Positions 22,364-30,286 of a DNA stretch of 34,659 nt are shown here, one piece after another; within the stretch, counting starts at the first letter, position 1; each line of letters opens with the position of its first letter. This DNA comes from an uncultured Akkermansia sp. GTDB lineage: Bacteria > Verrucomicrobiota > Verrucomicrobiia > Verrucomicrobiales > Akkermansiaceae. The stretch is from the NCBI GenBank assembly GCA_904501955.1, contig CAJGCY010000007.1:1-34659 (forward strand). Reading direction: 5' to 3'. The position numbers and the translations under genes are program-made. The notes under the pieces were generated by a model. It searched no databases and was not told where the DNA came from. It was given only the letters and a program-made list of their open reading frames with translations.

Positions 22364-24031
22364 ATGGATACTGATGTAACACTTGAGGTTTTCATCAACA
22401 ACGGCATTATGGACAAAGCCTTGGCGCGCGACGTCAAGGAGGAAATGTCCAACAGCGGCAAAGAGCTTTGGGAAACGCTCGTCGACTTCGGCGTCATCGG
22501 TGGCCCGGAGGACTTCTGGCAAATCATCGCGACGGAGGTAGGCGCACAGTTCATCTCGCTGGAGGGCTTCATCCCCCCCGCAGAGGTGCTGGAAATGGTG
22601 CCGGCCGCCCAAGCCCGCATGCACGGCGCCCTGCCCATCGAATACCGCGATGGTGAGGGGCTTTACGTCTGCTTAGAGGACCCGCTGAACCCGCAAACGG
22701 TGGACGACCTGCGCATCGCCACCGGGCACGACATCTACCTGTACGTGGCGGCGGACTACGAGGTACGCGCCCGCATCTCAGAGTACTACGGTGGCGCAGA
22801 GGCCGCCATGGGCGACCTGATGGATGAGCTGGGCGGCATGAGCGTAGGCAGCCAAGACGGCACGGATGAAGCCAATGCAGCCCCCATTATCAAGTTCGTC
22901 AACCTCGTTATCACGCAAGCCATTAAAGAAAAGGCTTCCGATATTCACTTAGAGCCCTTTGAGCACGAGTTCAAGATTCGCTACCGTGTGGACGGAGCCT
23001 TGTACGAAATGCAAGCCCCGCCCCCCTCACTGGCGAACTCCGTGATTTCCCGCGTGAAGGTGATGGCAGGCATGAACATTGCCGAGCGCCGCGTGCCGCA
23101 AGACGGCCGTATCGTGATGAAAATCGGCAAGGGCGGTGTGGATATGCGTGTGAACTCCCTGCCCACCCAGTACGGTGAATCCGTGGTAATGCGTGTGCTG
23201 GACCGCAACAGCGTGAGCCTCAACCTTGACAACCTGAACCTCTCTCCCCGCCTGCATGAGTACATTATCGATACCGTCAACAAGCCCAACGGCATCTTCG
23301 TGGTGACCGGCCCCACCGGTTCCGGTAAAACCACCACGCTGTACGCAGCCCTGCGCGAAATCAACACCGAGGACACCAAAATCCTCACCGCGGAGGATCC
23401 GGTGGAATACGACATCGACGGCATTGTGCAGGTGCCTATCAACGAGGCCATCGGCGTGACATTCCCGCGCGTGCTGCGCGCCTTCCTGCGTCAGGACCCG
23501 GACCGCATTCTCGTGGGCGAAATTCGAGACAAGGACACGGCTCAGATTGCCATTCAGGCTGCTCTGACGGGTCACTTGGTGCTCTCCACCCTGCACACGA
23601 ACGACGCCGCCGGCGCCGTGACGCGATTCATCGACATGGGCGTGCAGCCCTTCCTGCTCTCCGCCACCATCTTGGGAGTGCTGGCACAGCGATTGGTGCG
23701 TACCATTTGCCCCTACTGCAAGACGCCGTACACGCCGTCTAACACCCTGCTCAACCAGTTGGGCATCAACCCAGCCCTCATCGGCCAGCAGCAGTTCTTC
23801 ACCGGAGCTCGCTGCGACAAATGCGCCAACACCGGCTACAAAGGCCGTAAGGGCATCCATGAGTTGCTGAACGCCTCGGACCCCATCCGTGAGCTCATTA
23901 CGCAGAATGTACCCTCCATCGTACTCAAGCAAAAAGCCATAGAGCTGGGCATGAGCACGCTGCGCGAGGATGGCATCCAGAACATCTTTGAGGGTAATAC
24001 CACCATCGAAGAGGTGCTTAAATACACCTAA
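22364..24031 (+). CDS. pilB: PilB/GspE-type assembly ATPase, second copy
   Basis: A second extension ATPase of 555 residues lies 47 bases after the first. It has the same domain order: N-terminal MshEN-like domain (DFWQIIATEVGAQFISLEGFIPP), then KASDIHLEPFEHEFKIRYRVDG, Walker A GPTGSGKTTTLYAAL (Lys322), ILTAEDPVEYD, Walker B DRILVGEIRDKDTA and GHLVLSTLHTNDAAG. The zinc insert is standard, CPYCKTPYTPS and CDKCANTGYKGRKG. Both ATPases are PilB/GspE size and neither is a PilT retraction ATPase (about 350 residues). They may form mixed rings or act at different stages; nothing here decides this. Confidence 0.93.
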   Translation: MDTDVTLEVFINNGIMDKALARDVKEEMSNSGKELWETLVDFGVIGGPEDFWQIIATEVGAQFISLEGFIPPAEVLEMVPAAQARMHGALPIEYRDGEGLYVCLEDPLNPQTVDDLRIATGHDIYLYVAADYEVRARISEYYGGAEAAMGDLMDELGGMSVGSQDGTDEANAAPIIKFVNLVITQAIKEKASDIHLEPFEHEFKIRYRVDGALYEMQAPPPSLANSVISRVKVMAGMNIAERRVPQDGRIVMKIGKGGVDMRVNSLPTQYGESVVMRVLDRNSVSLNLDNLNLSPRLHEYIIDTVNKPNGIFVVTGPTGSGKTTTLYAALREINTEDTKILTAEDPVEYDIDGIVQVPINEAIGVTFPRVLRAFLRQDPDRILVGEIRDKDTAQIAIQAALTGHLVLSTLHTNDAAGAVTRFIDMGVQPFLLSATILGVLAQRLVRTICPYCKTPYTPSNTLLNQLGINPALIGQQQFFTGARCDKCANTGYKGRKGIHELLNASDPIRELITQNVPSIVLKQKAIELGMSTLREDGIQNIFEGNTTIEEVLKYT

Positions 24032-24035
24032 AGGC

Positions 24036-24064
24036 TTGACGTCCCCCCTCACATCTGCTATCTT
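24036..24064 (+). promoter_or_regulatory. Internal promoter before the platform-protein gene
   Basis: TTGACG (24036-24041), a 17-bp spacer and TATCTT (24059-24064), beginning five bases after the second ATPase stop. The predicted leader is about 36 bases. It would allow extra expression of the platform protein and pseudopilin. Confidence 0.6.
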
Positions 24065-24106
24065 TTACAAGTAATCCACAATTTTCCATAACTTACACCA
24101 AACATT

Positions 24107-25384
24107 ATGCCTAATTTCAAATATACAGCACTGGACCAAAACGGTGTGGAGAAGACCGGCATCATCACCGCTGACAGCAAAATGGCTGCAGCTGAGATGG
24201 TGCGCGCACAGGGTCTTTTGCTGCGCGATTGTGTGGAGGCCTCCAAGAGCGCCAAACCCACCGCCCCCAAAGAAGCCCGCAAGAAGGGCGAGAAGAAGAA
24301 GAAAACCTCCGGTGGCAAGGCAGGCGCATCCGTTAAGCAAAAGGAGCTCATGATTTTCACGCGTCAGCTTGCCACGCTGATTGACGCCGGTCTACCGCTG
24401 TTGCAAAGCCTTAACGTACTGCAAAAGCAGGAGCCGAACCCGAACCTGCGCGCCACCATTGCCGCCTTGGCAGAGTCCGTACAGGGTGGTTCCACCTTCT
24501 CGGAGGCTCTCTCCGCCTACCCGAAGCTCTTTGACCGCCTGTTCGTCAACATGGTGAAGGCCGGTGAAATCGGCGGTGTGCTCGAGGTAGTGCTCAAGCG
24601 CTTGGCTGAGTACCAGGAAAAGGCCAACAAGCTGCGCAGCAAGATTGTGTCCGCCATGGTGTACCCGACCATCATCATGGTCATTGCCGTGGGCATTCTC
24701 GTATTCTTGATGTTGGTGATTGTGCCGCAGTTCAAGGAGATGTTCGCCGGCCAGAACATGGAGCTGCCCGCACTCTCCGAGTTCGTGTTCAACTTCTCTG
24801 ATAAGTGCATGGAGTGCACGGTACCGTACATTCCGAACGCCATCTTCCTGCTGTTGCTCATCTTTGCAGCGGTTGCAGGTATCTCCGCATGGAAGCGCAC
24901 CGCTGCCGGTGCCCGCGCGGTGGACAAGATGATGCTCAAGGTGCCCAAGCTGGGTCACCTCACCCGCGTGAGCTCCGTGGCTCGCTTCTCCCGCACCTTC
25001 GGCACCCTCGTTTCCTCCGGCGTGCCGATTCTGCAGGCGCTCATGATTACGCGTGACACCGCCGGCAACGTTGTGGTGTCCGACTCCATCAACAAGATTC
25101 ATGACGCTGTGCGCGAGGGTGAATCCATCGTTACGCCCATGAGTGCAGCCTCCTACATCTTCCCGCCCATGATGATTTCCATGGTGGACGTGGGTGAAGA
25201 GACCGGCCAGCTGCCGGACATGCTCATGAAGGTGGCTGAGGTGTACGATGAAGAGGTGGACAACAGCGTAACGGCACTCACCGCCATGCTTGAGCCGCTC
25301 ATGATTGTCTTCTTGGCTCTCGTGGTAGGCAGTATCGTCATGGCTATGTTCATGCCGATGATGGAAATCATCAAGAACGTATAA
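24107..25384 (+). CDS. pilC: Inner-membrane platform protein PilC/GspF
   Basis: This is the polytopic platform protein on which the assembly ATPase acts. The 425-residue product has an N-terminal segment (MPNFKYTALDQNGVEKTG) typical of the family, an unusual Lys-rich linker at about residues 47-68 (KEARKKGEKKKKTSGGK), and two GspF domains starting near FTRQLATLIDAGLPLLQSL and FSRTFGTLVSSGVPILQAL. Three membrane segments are seen (IIMVIAVGILVFLMLVIV, AIFLLLLIFAAVAGISAW and the C-terminal MIVFLALVVGSIVMAMFM). GspF/PilC are usually about 400 residues. The pseudopilin follows after five bases. Confidence 0.95.
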   Translation: MPNFKYTALDQNGVEKTGIITADSKMAAAEMVRAQGLLLRDCVEASKSAKPTAPKEARKKGEKKKKTSGGKAGASVKQKELMIFTRQLATLIDAGLPLLQSLNVLQKQEPNPNLRATIAALAESVQGGSTFSEALSAYPKLFDRLFVNMVKAGEIGGVLEVVLKRLAEYQEKANKLRSKIVSAMVYPTIIMVIAVGILVFLMLVIVPQFKEMFAGQNMELPALSEFVFNFSDKCMECTVPYIPNAIFLLLLIFAAVAGISAWKRTAAGARAVDKMMLKVPKLGHLTRVSSVARFSRTFGTLVSSGVPILQALMITRDTAGNVVVSDSINKIHDAVREGESIVTPMSAASYIFPPMMISMVDVGEETGQLPDMLMKVAEVYDEEVDNSVTALTAMLEPLMIVFLALVVGSIVMAMFMPMMEIIKNV

Positions 25385-25389
25385 CACGC

Positions 25390-26052
25390 ATGAAATACCG
25401 TAATCTCAGAACCGCTAAGGGCTTCACCCTCATCGAGATTTTGGTGGTCATCGCCATTCTCGCTGCCCTTTCGGCCACGGCATGGGTTGTCTTTGACAGC
25501 GTAACCGACAAACAGGACAAGTCCACCGCAGAAATGCAAATCGGCAAGCTTGCTGCCTGCATGACGGAGTTCATGTCCAACGCGGAGATGCATGACAAGG
25601 TGCTCTACGGTGAGGGTGATGAGAACAGCGCCTTTGCCCTCTACAAGATGCTCAACAGCGACTTCAACGGCGACGGCGAAAGCGACTCCGTGAAGGGAGT
25701 AGCGCTGCCCATCGCCTGCAAGGAGCTCACGTACTACGACCAGGGCTCGGGTGAAAAGCCGGAAGGCTTGCTCTACTCCAAAAATGAGGCCGGTCAGTTC
25801 GTCATCCTCGACCCCTGGGGCAGAGGCTACCGCTACCGCTTGGGCTACGGCCGCAAGGGCGTGCGCAGCTCCGCCGCCTCCAAAGGTGGCAAGGTGAAGC
25901 GAGCCAAAGATGCGGATAAGCCGCGTAAGGGGCCGGGTGTCAACGTGGATTTCGACATCTTCACGCTCGGTCCGGACGGCTTGGGTGACGGCCTGAGCAA
26001 CAAGGGCGAAAATGAGGACAACGTGTCCAACATCAAGTTCCTGAAGGGCTGA
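25390..26052 (+). CDS. GspG-like pseudopilin
   Basis: The 220-residue product has a class III prepilin leader, MKYRNLRTAKG followed by FTLIEILVVIAILAAL, with cleavage expected after Gly11 and Glu at +5 of the mature protein. The hydrophobic helix is followed by DPWGRGYRYRLGYG and FDIFTLGPDGLGDG, which match the major pseudopilin GspG C-terminal region (W-G-x-P-Y-x-Y and the Asp-rich loop). It would polymerise into the pseudopilus driven by the ATPases upstream. It is longer than typical GspG (about 140), with an insert between about residues 60 and 120 and a basic stretch (KRAKDADKPRKGPG). The gene is last in the operon. A prepilin peptidase is not in the window. Confidence 0.88.
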   Translation: MKYRNLRTAKGFTLIEILVVIAILAALSATAWVVFDSVTDKQDKSTAEMQIGKLAACMTEFMSNAEMHDKVLYGEGDENSAFALYKMLNSDFNGDGESDSVKGVALPIACKELTYYDQGSGEKPEGLLYSKNEAGQFVILDPWGRGYRYRLGYGRKGVRSSAASKGGKVKRAKDADKPRKGPGVNVDFDIFTLGPDGLGDGLSNKGENEDNVSNIKFLKG

Positions 26053-26078
26053 TAAAACTCACATTTTAACCTTTAACC

Positions 26079-26117
26079 AAAGTGCCCGTACCTTTGCAGC
26101 AAAGATACGGGCACTTT
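26079..26117 (+). terminator. Hairpin terminator of the pilus/secretion operon
   Basis: AAAGTGCCCGTA (26079-26090) pairs perfectly with TACGGGCACTTT (26106-26117), with a smaller CTTTG/CAAAG stem inside the loop. It lies between the pseudopilin stop and the GH89 start, only 15 bases before the latter. Confidence 0.75.
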
Positions 26118-26132
26118 CACACCTGACACAGC

Positions 26133-28388
26133 ATGAAAAAAATCACCGGAATCCTCATCTGCGCCGCAGCGGCCTTATCCGCCACCATGACCGTTGCCTG
26201 CAAAGAACCGGCAAGCGCCTCCGGCACCCAAAAGGAGCAAAAGGCAGCTGAGCCCAGCGCCACCCCCGCGGCGGATGCCCTTGTAAAGCGCCTTACGCCA
26301 AAATTCGCCAAAAAAGTAAAGTTCAAACTGAGCGAAAAAGCGGAGACGCCCATTATCAGCGGCGCCGGCAGCAGGCTGACCATCACGGCGGCGAATGAGC
26401 GTGAATGCATACGCGCCTACGGTTACTACCTGCGCAACATTGCACACGTGCACTTCTCATGGAATGGTGACAACAGCAGTGGCGCGCGTTTTGTGGTGCC
26501 CACCAAGAAGATAACCGTACCCGCCGCCCTGCCCTTTAACTACGCGTACAACTACTGCACGCTCAGCTACACCGGAGCACACTGGGACAAGAAGCGCTGG
26601 GAGCGCGAGCTGGATTTGCTGGCGCTGAGCGGCTACCGCTATGTGCTCGTGACATCCGGTTTGGAAAAGGTATGGCAGGAGTTCCTGCGCGAGCTGGAGT
26701 ACCCGGAAGATAAGATTGCGCAGTTCATCCCGAACCCTGCCTTCTCCGCCTGGTGGAACATGGGCAACCTGGAGGGCGAGGGTGGCCCGCTCTCGCAAAA
26801 GCTCATTGACAGCGAGGCGGAGCTCGGGCGCTTCATCGTGCAGCGCCTCGGCGAGCTCGGCATGGAGCCCGTGCTGCAAGGCTACGTCGGTTTCTTGCCG
26901 CATGACTTCCCGCAAGCCGGGCTGAACGGCAAAATCCTGCACCAGGGCAAATGGTGCGGCTACAACCGCCCTGCTGTGCTGCAACCCACCTCCGAGGCAT
27001 TCCCGGGCATTGCGGACCTGTGGTACAAGCACCTGCACCAAGTGTACGGCACCACCGCGAAAGCCTACGGTGGCGACCTCTTCCACGAGGGTGGCAACAA
27101 GGGTGATACCAACCTGACAGAAGCGGCAAAAATGGTACAAGCGTCCATGCTGAAGGCCTCACCGGAATCCGTATGGCTGCTGCAGGCTTGGGGGGGCAAC
27201 CCCGACAAGCGACTGCTGGACGGCTGCGACCGCGAGCACACCATCATCCTCGCGCTCAACAAAAATCTCTCCGCCAAATCACCGCAGAAGTTCAACTACA
27301 ACAACTTGCCCTACGTGTGGTGCGAGCTCGCCAACTTCGGCGGCAACACCGGCATGTACGGCGGTGTGGAGGTGCTGGAAAACCTCAGCTCCGAGCACAC
27401 GGACACCATCGGCATCGGCCTCATCTCGGAAGGACTTGAGACAAACCCTCTGTACTATGCCTTGGTCACGGAGCGCATCAACAACCGTGGCATCATTAAC
27501 CGCGAGAAGTTCCTCAAAAACTACGCAAAAGCTCGCTACGGCAGCACGCATGAGCAGCTGATGAGCTCCCTGAACCTCATCATGAACGGCATTTACAAGC
27601 CGGACGGCATCCGCGAAGGTTGCTTGGAGAGCATCCTCTGCGCGCGCCCGAACCTGAGCGCTACAAAGGCCTCCACTTGGTCCAACCCGAAGATGTACTA
27701 CAACCCTGCCGAGGTAGAGCGAGCCGCCGTCGCCATGCTGCAGGCAGGTAAGGAGCTGGGCGCCCCCCTCACCAAGCTGGAGACCTACCGCTACGACCTC
27801 GCGGACCTGTGCCGCCAAGTGCTGGCGGACCGCGCCCGTGTGCAGCTGGCGCGCTGCAAGGCTGCGTACGACAAGAAAGACCGCGCCGCCTTTGCCAAGG
27901 AGAGCGCAGCCTTCCTGCAAATCATCCGCGACACGGCGGAGGTGCTGCGCTGCTCTCGCTTCTTCTTGCTGGGGGACTACCTTGCAGGCGCGGAGAATCG
28001 CGCCTCTACCCCTGAGGACAAGGCAACCATGAGCCGCTGTCTCAAGCAGCTGTTCACCACCTGGCGCACGGATGTGAGCGTGCTCAATGACTACGCGCAC
28101 CGCCAGTATGCGGAGCTCATGCAGCACTATTACCTCGAGCGCTGGAAGGCTTACTTCGAGCTCTGCTCCAAGCAGCTGGATGGTACCGCCTCCGCGGCTG
28201 ACATGGGAACGACCGAGAAACAAGTCACCACCAACAACGGCGAAGCCGTGGAATACGTCAAGGTGCGCAACCCCCGTCTGGACGCCATCGACACCGCCTT
28301 TGCCACCTCCAAAATACCCCTTCTCACCAAACCCTCCGGGGATATCATGAAGGTTGCGGAAAAAGTGCTCTCTGCCCCCAAGCAGTAA
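26133..28388 (+). CDS. Alpha-N-acetylglucosaminidase, glycoside hydrolase family GH89
   Basis: GH89 enzymes remove terminal alpha-linked GlcNAc, as found on gastric mucin O-glycans and heparan sulfate. The 751-residue product has an N-terminal segment ending in a Cys (Cys23 in MTVACKEP), suggesting a lipoprotein, though the lipobox is not perfect. Family motifs are YNYCTLSYTGAHWDKKRWE, FLPHDFPQ, GGDLFHEGG with Glu319 (likely acid/base), LLQAWGGNPDKRLLDG, VWCELANFGGNTGMYG and GLISEGLETNPLYYAL with Glu433 (likely nucleophile). No extra CBM is seen. The family in human is NAGLU. It fits a mucin-degrading lifestyle. No promoter was recognised in the short gap. Confidence 0.93.
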   Translation: MKKITGILICAAAALSATMTVACKEPASASGTQKEQKAAEPSATPAADALVKRLTPKFAKKVKFKLSEKAETPIISGAGSRLTITAANERECIRAYGYYLRNIAHVHFSWNGDNSSGARFVVPTKKITVPAALPFNYAYNYCTLSYTGAHWDKKRWERELDLLALSGYRYVLVTSGLEKVWQEFLRELEYPEDKIAQFIPNPAFSAWWNMGNLEGEGGPLSQKLIDSEAELGRFIVQRLGELGMEPVLQGYVGFLPHDFPQAGLNGKILHQGKWCGYNRPAVLQPTSEAFPGIADLWYKHLHQVYGTTAKAYGGDLFHEGGNKGDTNLTEAAKMVQASMLKASPESVWLLQAWGGNPDKRLLDGCDREHTIILALNKNLSAKSPQKFNYNNLPYVWCELANFGGNTGMYGGVEVLENLSSEHTDTIGIGLISEGLETNPLYYALVTERINNRGIINREKFLKNYAKARYGSTHEQLMSSLNLIMNGIYKPDGIREGCLESILCARPNLSATKASTWSNPKMYYNPAEVERAAVAMLQAGKELGAPLTKLETYRYDLADLCRQVLADRARVQLARCKAAYDKKDRAAFAKESAAFLQIIRDTAEVLRCSRFFLLGDYLAGAENRASTPEDKATMSRCLKQLFTTWRTDVSVLNDYAHRQYAELMQHYYLERWKAYFELCSKQLDGTASAADMGTTEKQVTTNNGEAVEYVKVRNPRLDAIDTAFATSKIPLLTKPSGDIMKVAEKVLSAPKQ

Positions 28389-28417
28389 GCCTACACCATA
28401 TCAGTGACTTCAATTTC

Positions 28418-28450
28418 ACGCCCGCTCGGTACTCACCACCGAGCGGGCGT
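28418..28450 (+). terminator. Hairpin terminator of the GH89 gene
   Basis: ACGCCCGCTCGGT (28418-28430) pairs perfectly with ACCGAGCGGGCGT (28438-28450). The T tract that would follow is weak. Confidence 0.7.
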
Positions 28451-28557
28451 GTTGCATAAAATTTATCGAACATTATCGAATACAGGTATTTTACTTACTT
28501 TTTCTCTCCCTATTTAGCTCGTTTAGACTCTTTTATTATCTTTTTGCGCGTTTTTGC

Positions 28558-28586
28558 TTGACAGCCGGCATATAAACACATAGAAT
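28558..28586 (+). promoter_or_regulatory. Promoter of the AT-rich membrane-protein islet
   Basis: Consensus TTGACA (28558-28563), a 17-bp spacer and TAGAAT (28581-28586). The predicted start is about 28593, leaving a leader of about 46 bases before the ATG at 28639. Confidence 0.75.
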
Positions 28587-28638
28587 CAAAACGCAACCAG
28601 CAATGAAATGCGGTTCTTAACTAAACACAAACACAGGT

Positions 28639-29025
28639 ATGGATACACAACAAACTCAAGAAGAGCAGCCTAAAAAGCCCTCTAACCTCAAGCCGATGCT
28701 GAAAAAATTAGGGATTGGATTAGTCAAATTACTCTGTTTAGTCTACGCATGGCCCTTTTGGAGAAAAAGTTTTGTTAGCTTGTTCAAAATAAGGGCAGCA
28801 GCTGAAGTTGCCGGTATAAGAAGCCAAGCAAATTCAGCATGGACCTTTGGAAATGAGTTAACTCCGGCCGAACGACAACAATTGAAGGAAACCGAGGGAA
28901 AGGGCGGATGCTTTACGGTGATTGCTCAATTATTATTTGTCCTTCCGTTCAACTTAATAATTGCACTCGCTCTCAGCTTGCCGACCTTCGGTCTAATTGC
29001 ATTAATTGCATCCATTACAAAATAA
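28639..29025 (+). CDS. Small membrane protein of unknown function
   Basis: I do not recognise the family. The 128-residue product has a short polar N-terminus with acidic and basic residues, a weak hydrophobic segment at about 24-45 (LGIGLVKLLCLVYAWPFW), a cytosolic-type middle with TPAERQQLKETEG, and a strong C-terminal double hydrophobic stretch at about 92-126 (TVIAQLLFVLPFNLIIALAL, then LIALIASITK). There is no signal peptide. It begins an AT-rich segment of three genes that contrasts with GC-rich neighbours. A hairpin at 29056 separates it from the next gene. Confidence 0.65.
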   Translation: MDTQQTQEEQPKKPSNLKPMLKKLGIGLVKLLCLVYAWPFWRKSFVSLFKIRAAAEVAGIRSQANSAWTFGNELTPAERQQLKETEGKGGCFTVIAQLLFVLPFNLIIALALSLPTFGLIALIASITK

Positions 29026-29055
29026 TCCGCATTCAAACTAAACAATTCATAAAAT

Positions 29056-29085
29056 GGGGTAGCTGTAACTACCCCTCATTTTAAT
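29056..29085 (+). terminator. Intrinsic terminator inside the islet
   Basis: GGGGTAG (29056-29062) pairs with CTACCCC (29069-29075), followed by TCATTTTAAT. The stem is short but the T-rich tail supports at least partial termination between the first and second islet genes. Confidence 0.6.
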
Positions 29086-29094
29086 AAGTTATAT

Positions 29095-29673
29095 ATGAGC
29101 GAAAAAAAAGAAAAACCGGGGTTATATTACCTCGTTATTGTTGTATATCTGGCAATCTTAGTTCTTGCCGGTAAATGCATATATGAGGTAAGCCAAGTCT
29201 CAACCCCAAATGGGTGCGCAGCGGAAGAATGGAAAACCATACAAGGTGGTGGATATTGTTTTAATATACTGATAGTGTATGCACTGGGCGTGTATATATA
29301 CTATCATGAAAAATTAAATTTCATCGAAAACACATCAAAAAAGATTGATTGTGTTCGCCTACTGATTCTCATGGTAGCGATTAGCTTTAACATCCTGTAT
29401 GTAAACAGCTATATATTATACCATAATGCAGGCTTCGCCGAACTTCAAAGCGCGATGGGAAGCGTGGTGCTATTAACTATCATTTTCTGTCATTATTGCC
29501 ATAACTATGAGAAGCATTTGGCAAAAACCGAATCGCTGCTCCAAAACGCAAGGGGAATAACGACTCGTTTTTTTGCAGACATCATTATCTGCACTATTTA
29601 TATCCTGGTAATCCTCAACACATCAACGGTAGACGGTCTTAAGGCAGACTCTTTCATTTCGTTATTATTCTAA
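29095..29673 (+). CDS. Polytopic membrane protein of unknown function
   Basis: The 192-residue product shows about five hydrophobic segments, near residues 11-30 (YYLVIVVYLAILVLAGKC), 52-70 (YCFNILIVYALGVYIYYH), 85-105 (VRLLILMVAISFNILYV), 120-136 (MGSVVLLTIIFCHYC) and 157-175 (FFADIIICTIYILVIL). Lys/Asn-rich loops lie between. It has no recognised domain. Codon use is AT-rich. The next gene starts 14 bases after its stop, so the two are probably co-transcribed. Confidence 0.6.
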   Translation: MSEKKEKPGLYYLVIVVYLAILVLAGKCIYEVSQVSTPNGCAAEEWKTIQGGGYCFNILIVYALGVYIYYHEKLNFIENTSKKIDCVRLLILMVAISFNILYVNSYILYHNAGFAELQSAMGSVVLLTIIFCHYCHNYEKHLAKTESLLQNARGITTRFFADIIICTIYILVILNTSTVDGLKADSFISLLF

Positions 29674-29687
29674 TACAACCTGTAGCT

Positions 29688-30164
29688 ATGAATCAACCTT
29701 CAATACATCAAACAAATACCGGCACAAGCCGCATTATATTTCTATCTTTATGGGGCGCTTTGCGCATTATCTTAACAGAAATCGGATTATTTGTATTTCA
29801 TACCATAAAAGCGACCATCTGGCTGATACGAAAAGTATTTAGAATAGCTCAAACGGTTTCAAATACTTTTGATGATATACGTAGTGAGGCCAGCAGAAAT
29901 GAATCTGGTAGCTCCTCATCATCGAGCAGCTCCTCAGGCTCGACAATCATTCCACCAATCGCGAACATAAAAGAAGATAGAGACAAGGGGTACATAGAGT
30001 GTTACGATATATACGGCAGCCTTTATAAAAAAATATATATAGCGGAAGAATTTATTTGGGCAGCCGTAAAAAGCGACTTAATAGTAGTGCATAAAGAGGA
30101 TGGGACTTATGACATCTACGATCTGTACGGCCATTATGTTGAGAACAGAAGATATTGTCCTTGA
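29688..30164 (+). CDS. Membrane-anchored protein with poly-Ser linker and short Tyr-rich C-terminal domain
   Basis: I do not recognise the family. The 158-residue product has a hydrophobic segment at about residues 15-50 (IIFLSLWGALRIILTEIGLF, then TIKATIWLIRKVF), a Ser/Gly linker at about 73-85, and a C-terminal domain with two related strands-like units, YIECYDIYGSLYKKIYI and TYDIYDLYGHYVENRRY, separated by IWAAVKSDLIVVHKEDG. The YDIYGxxY repetition is reminiscent of small beta-sheet repeats. The poly-Ser tract resembles spacers used between a membrane anchor and an outer or cytosolic domain. It ends with a good terminator. Confidence 0.6.
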   Translation: MNQPSIHQTNTGTSRIIFLSLWGALRIILTEIGLFVFHTIKATIWLIRKVFRIAQTVSNTFDDIRSEASRNESGSSSSSSSSSGSTIIPPIANIKEDRDKGYIECYDIYGSLYKKIYIAEEFIWAAVKSDLIVVHKEDGTYDIYDLYGHYVENRRYCP

Positions 30165-30223
30165 TATCCCGGTTGCGGTATGCGCCCCCGGTCAGGAAGG
30201 CTCAACCGGATACAGTAACCCAT

Positions 30224-30254
30224 GCCCTGTAGCGCAACGCTACGGGGCTTTTTG
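30224..30254 (+). terminator. Intrinsic terminator of the membrane-protein islet
   Basis: GCCCTGTAGCG (30224-30234) pairs with CGCTACGGGGC (30238-30248), with one wobble, followed by TTTTT. It lies 60 bases after the last islet gene. Confidence 0.8.
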
Positions 30255-30286
30255 CTAGGTACTTCCTGCCCATGCAAGGGTTGTAG

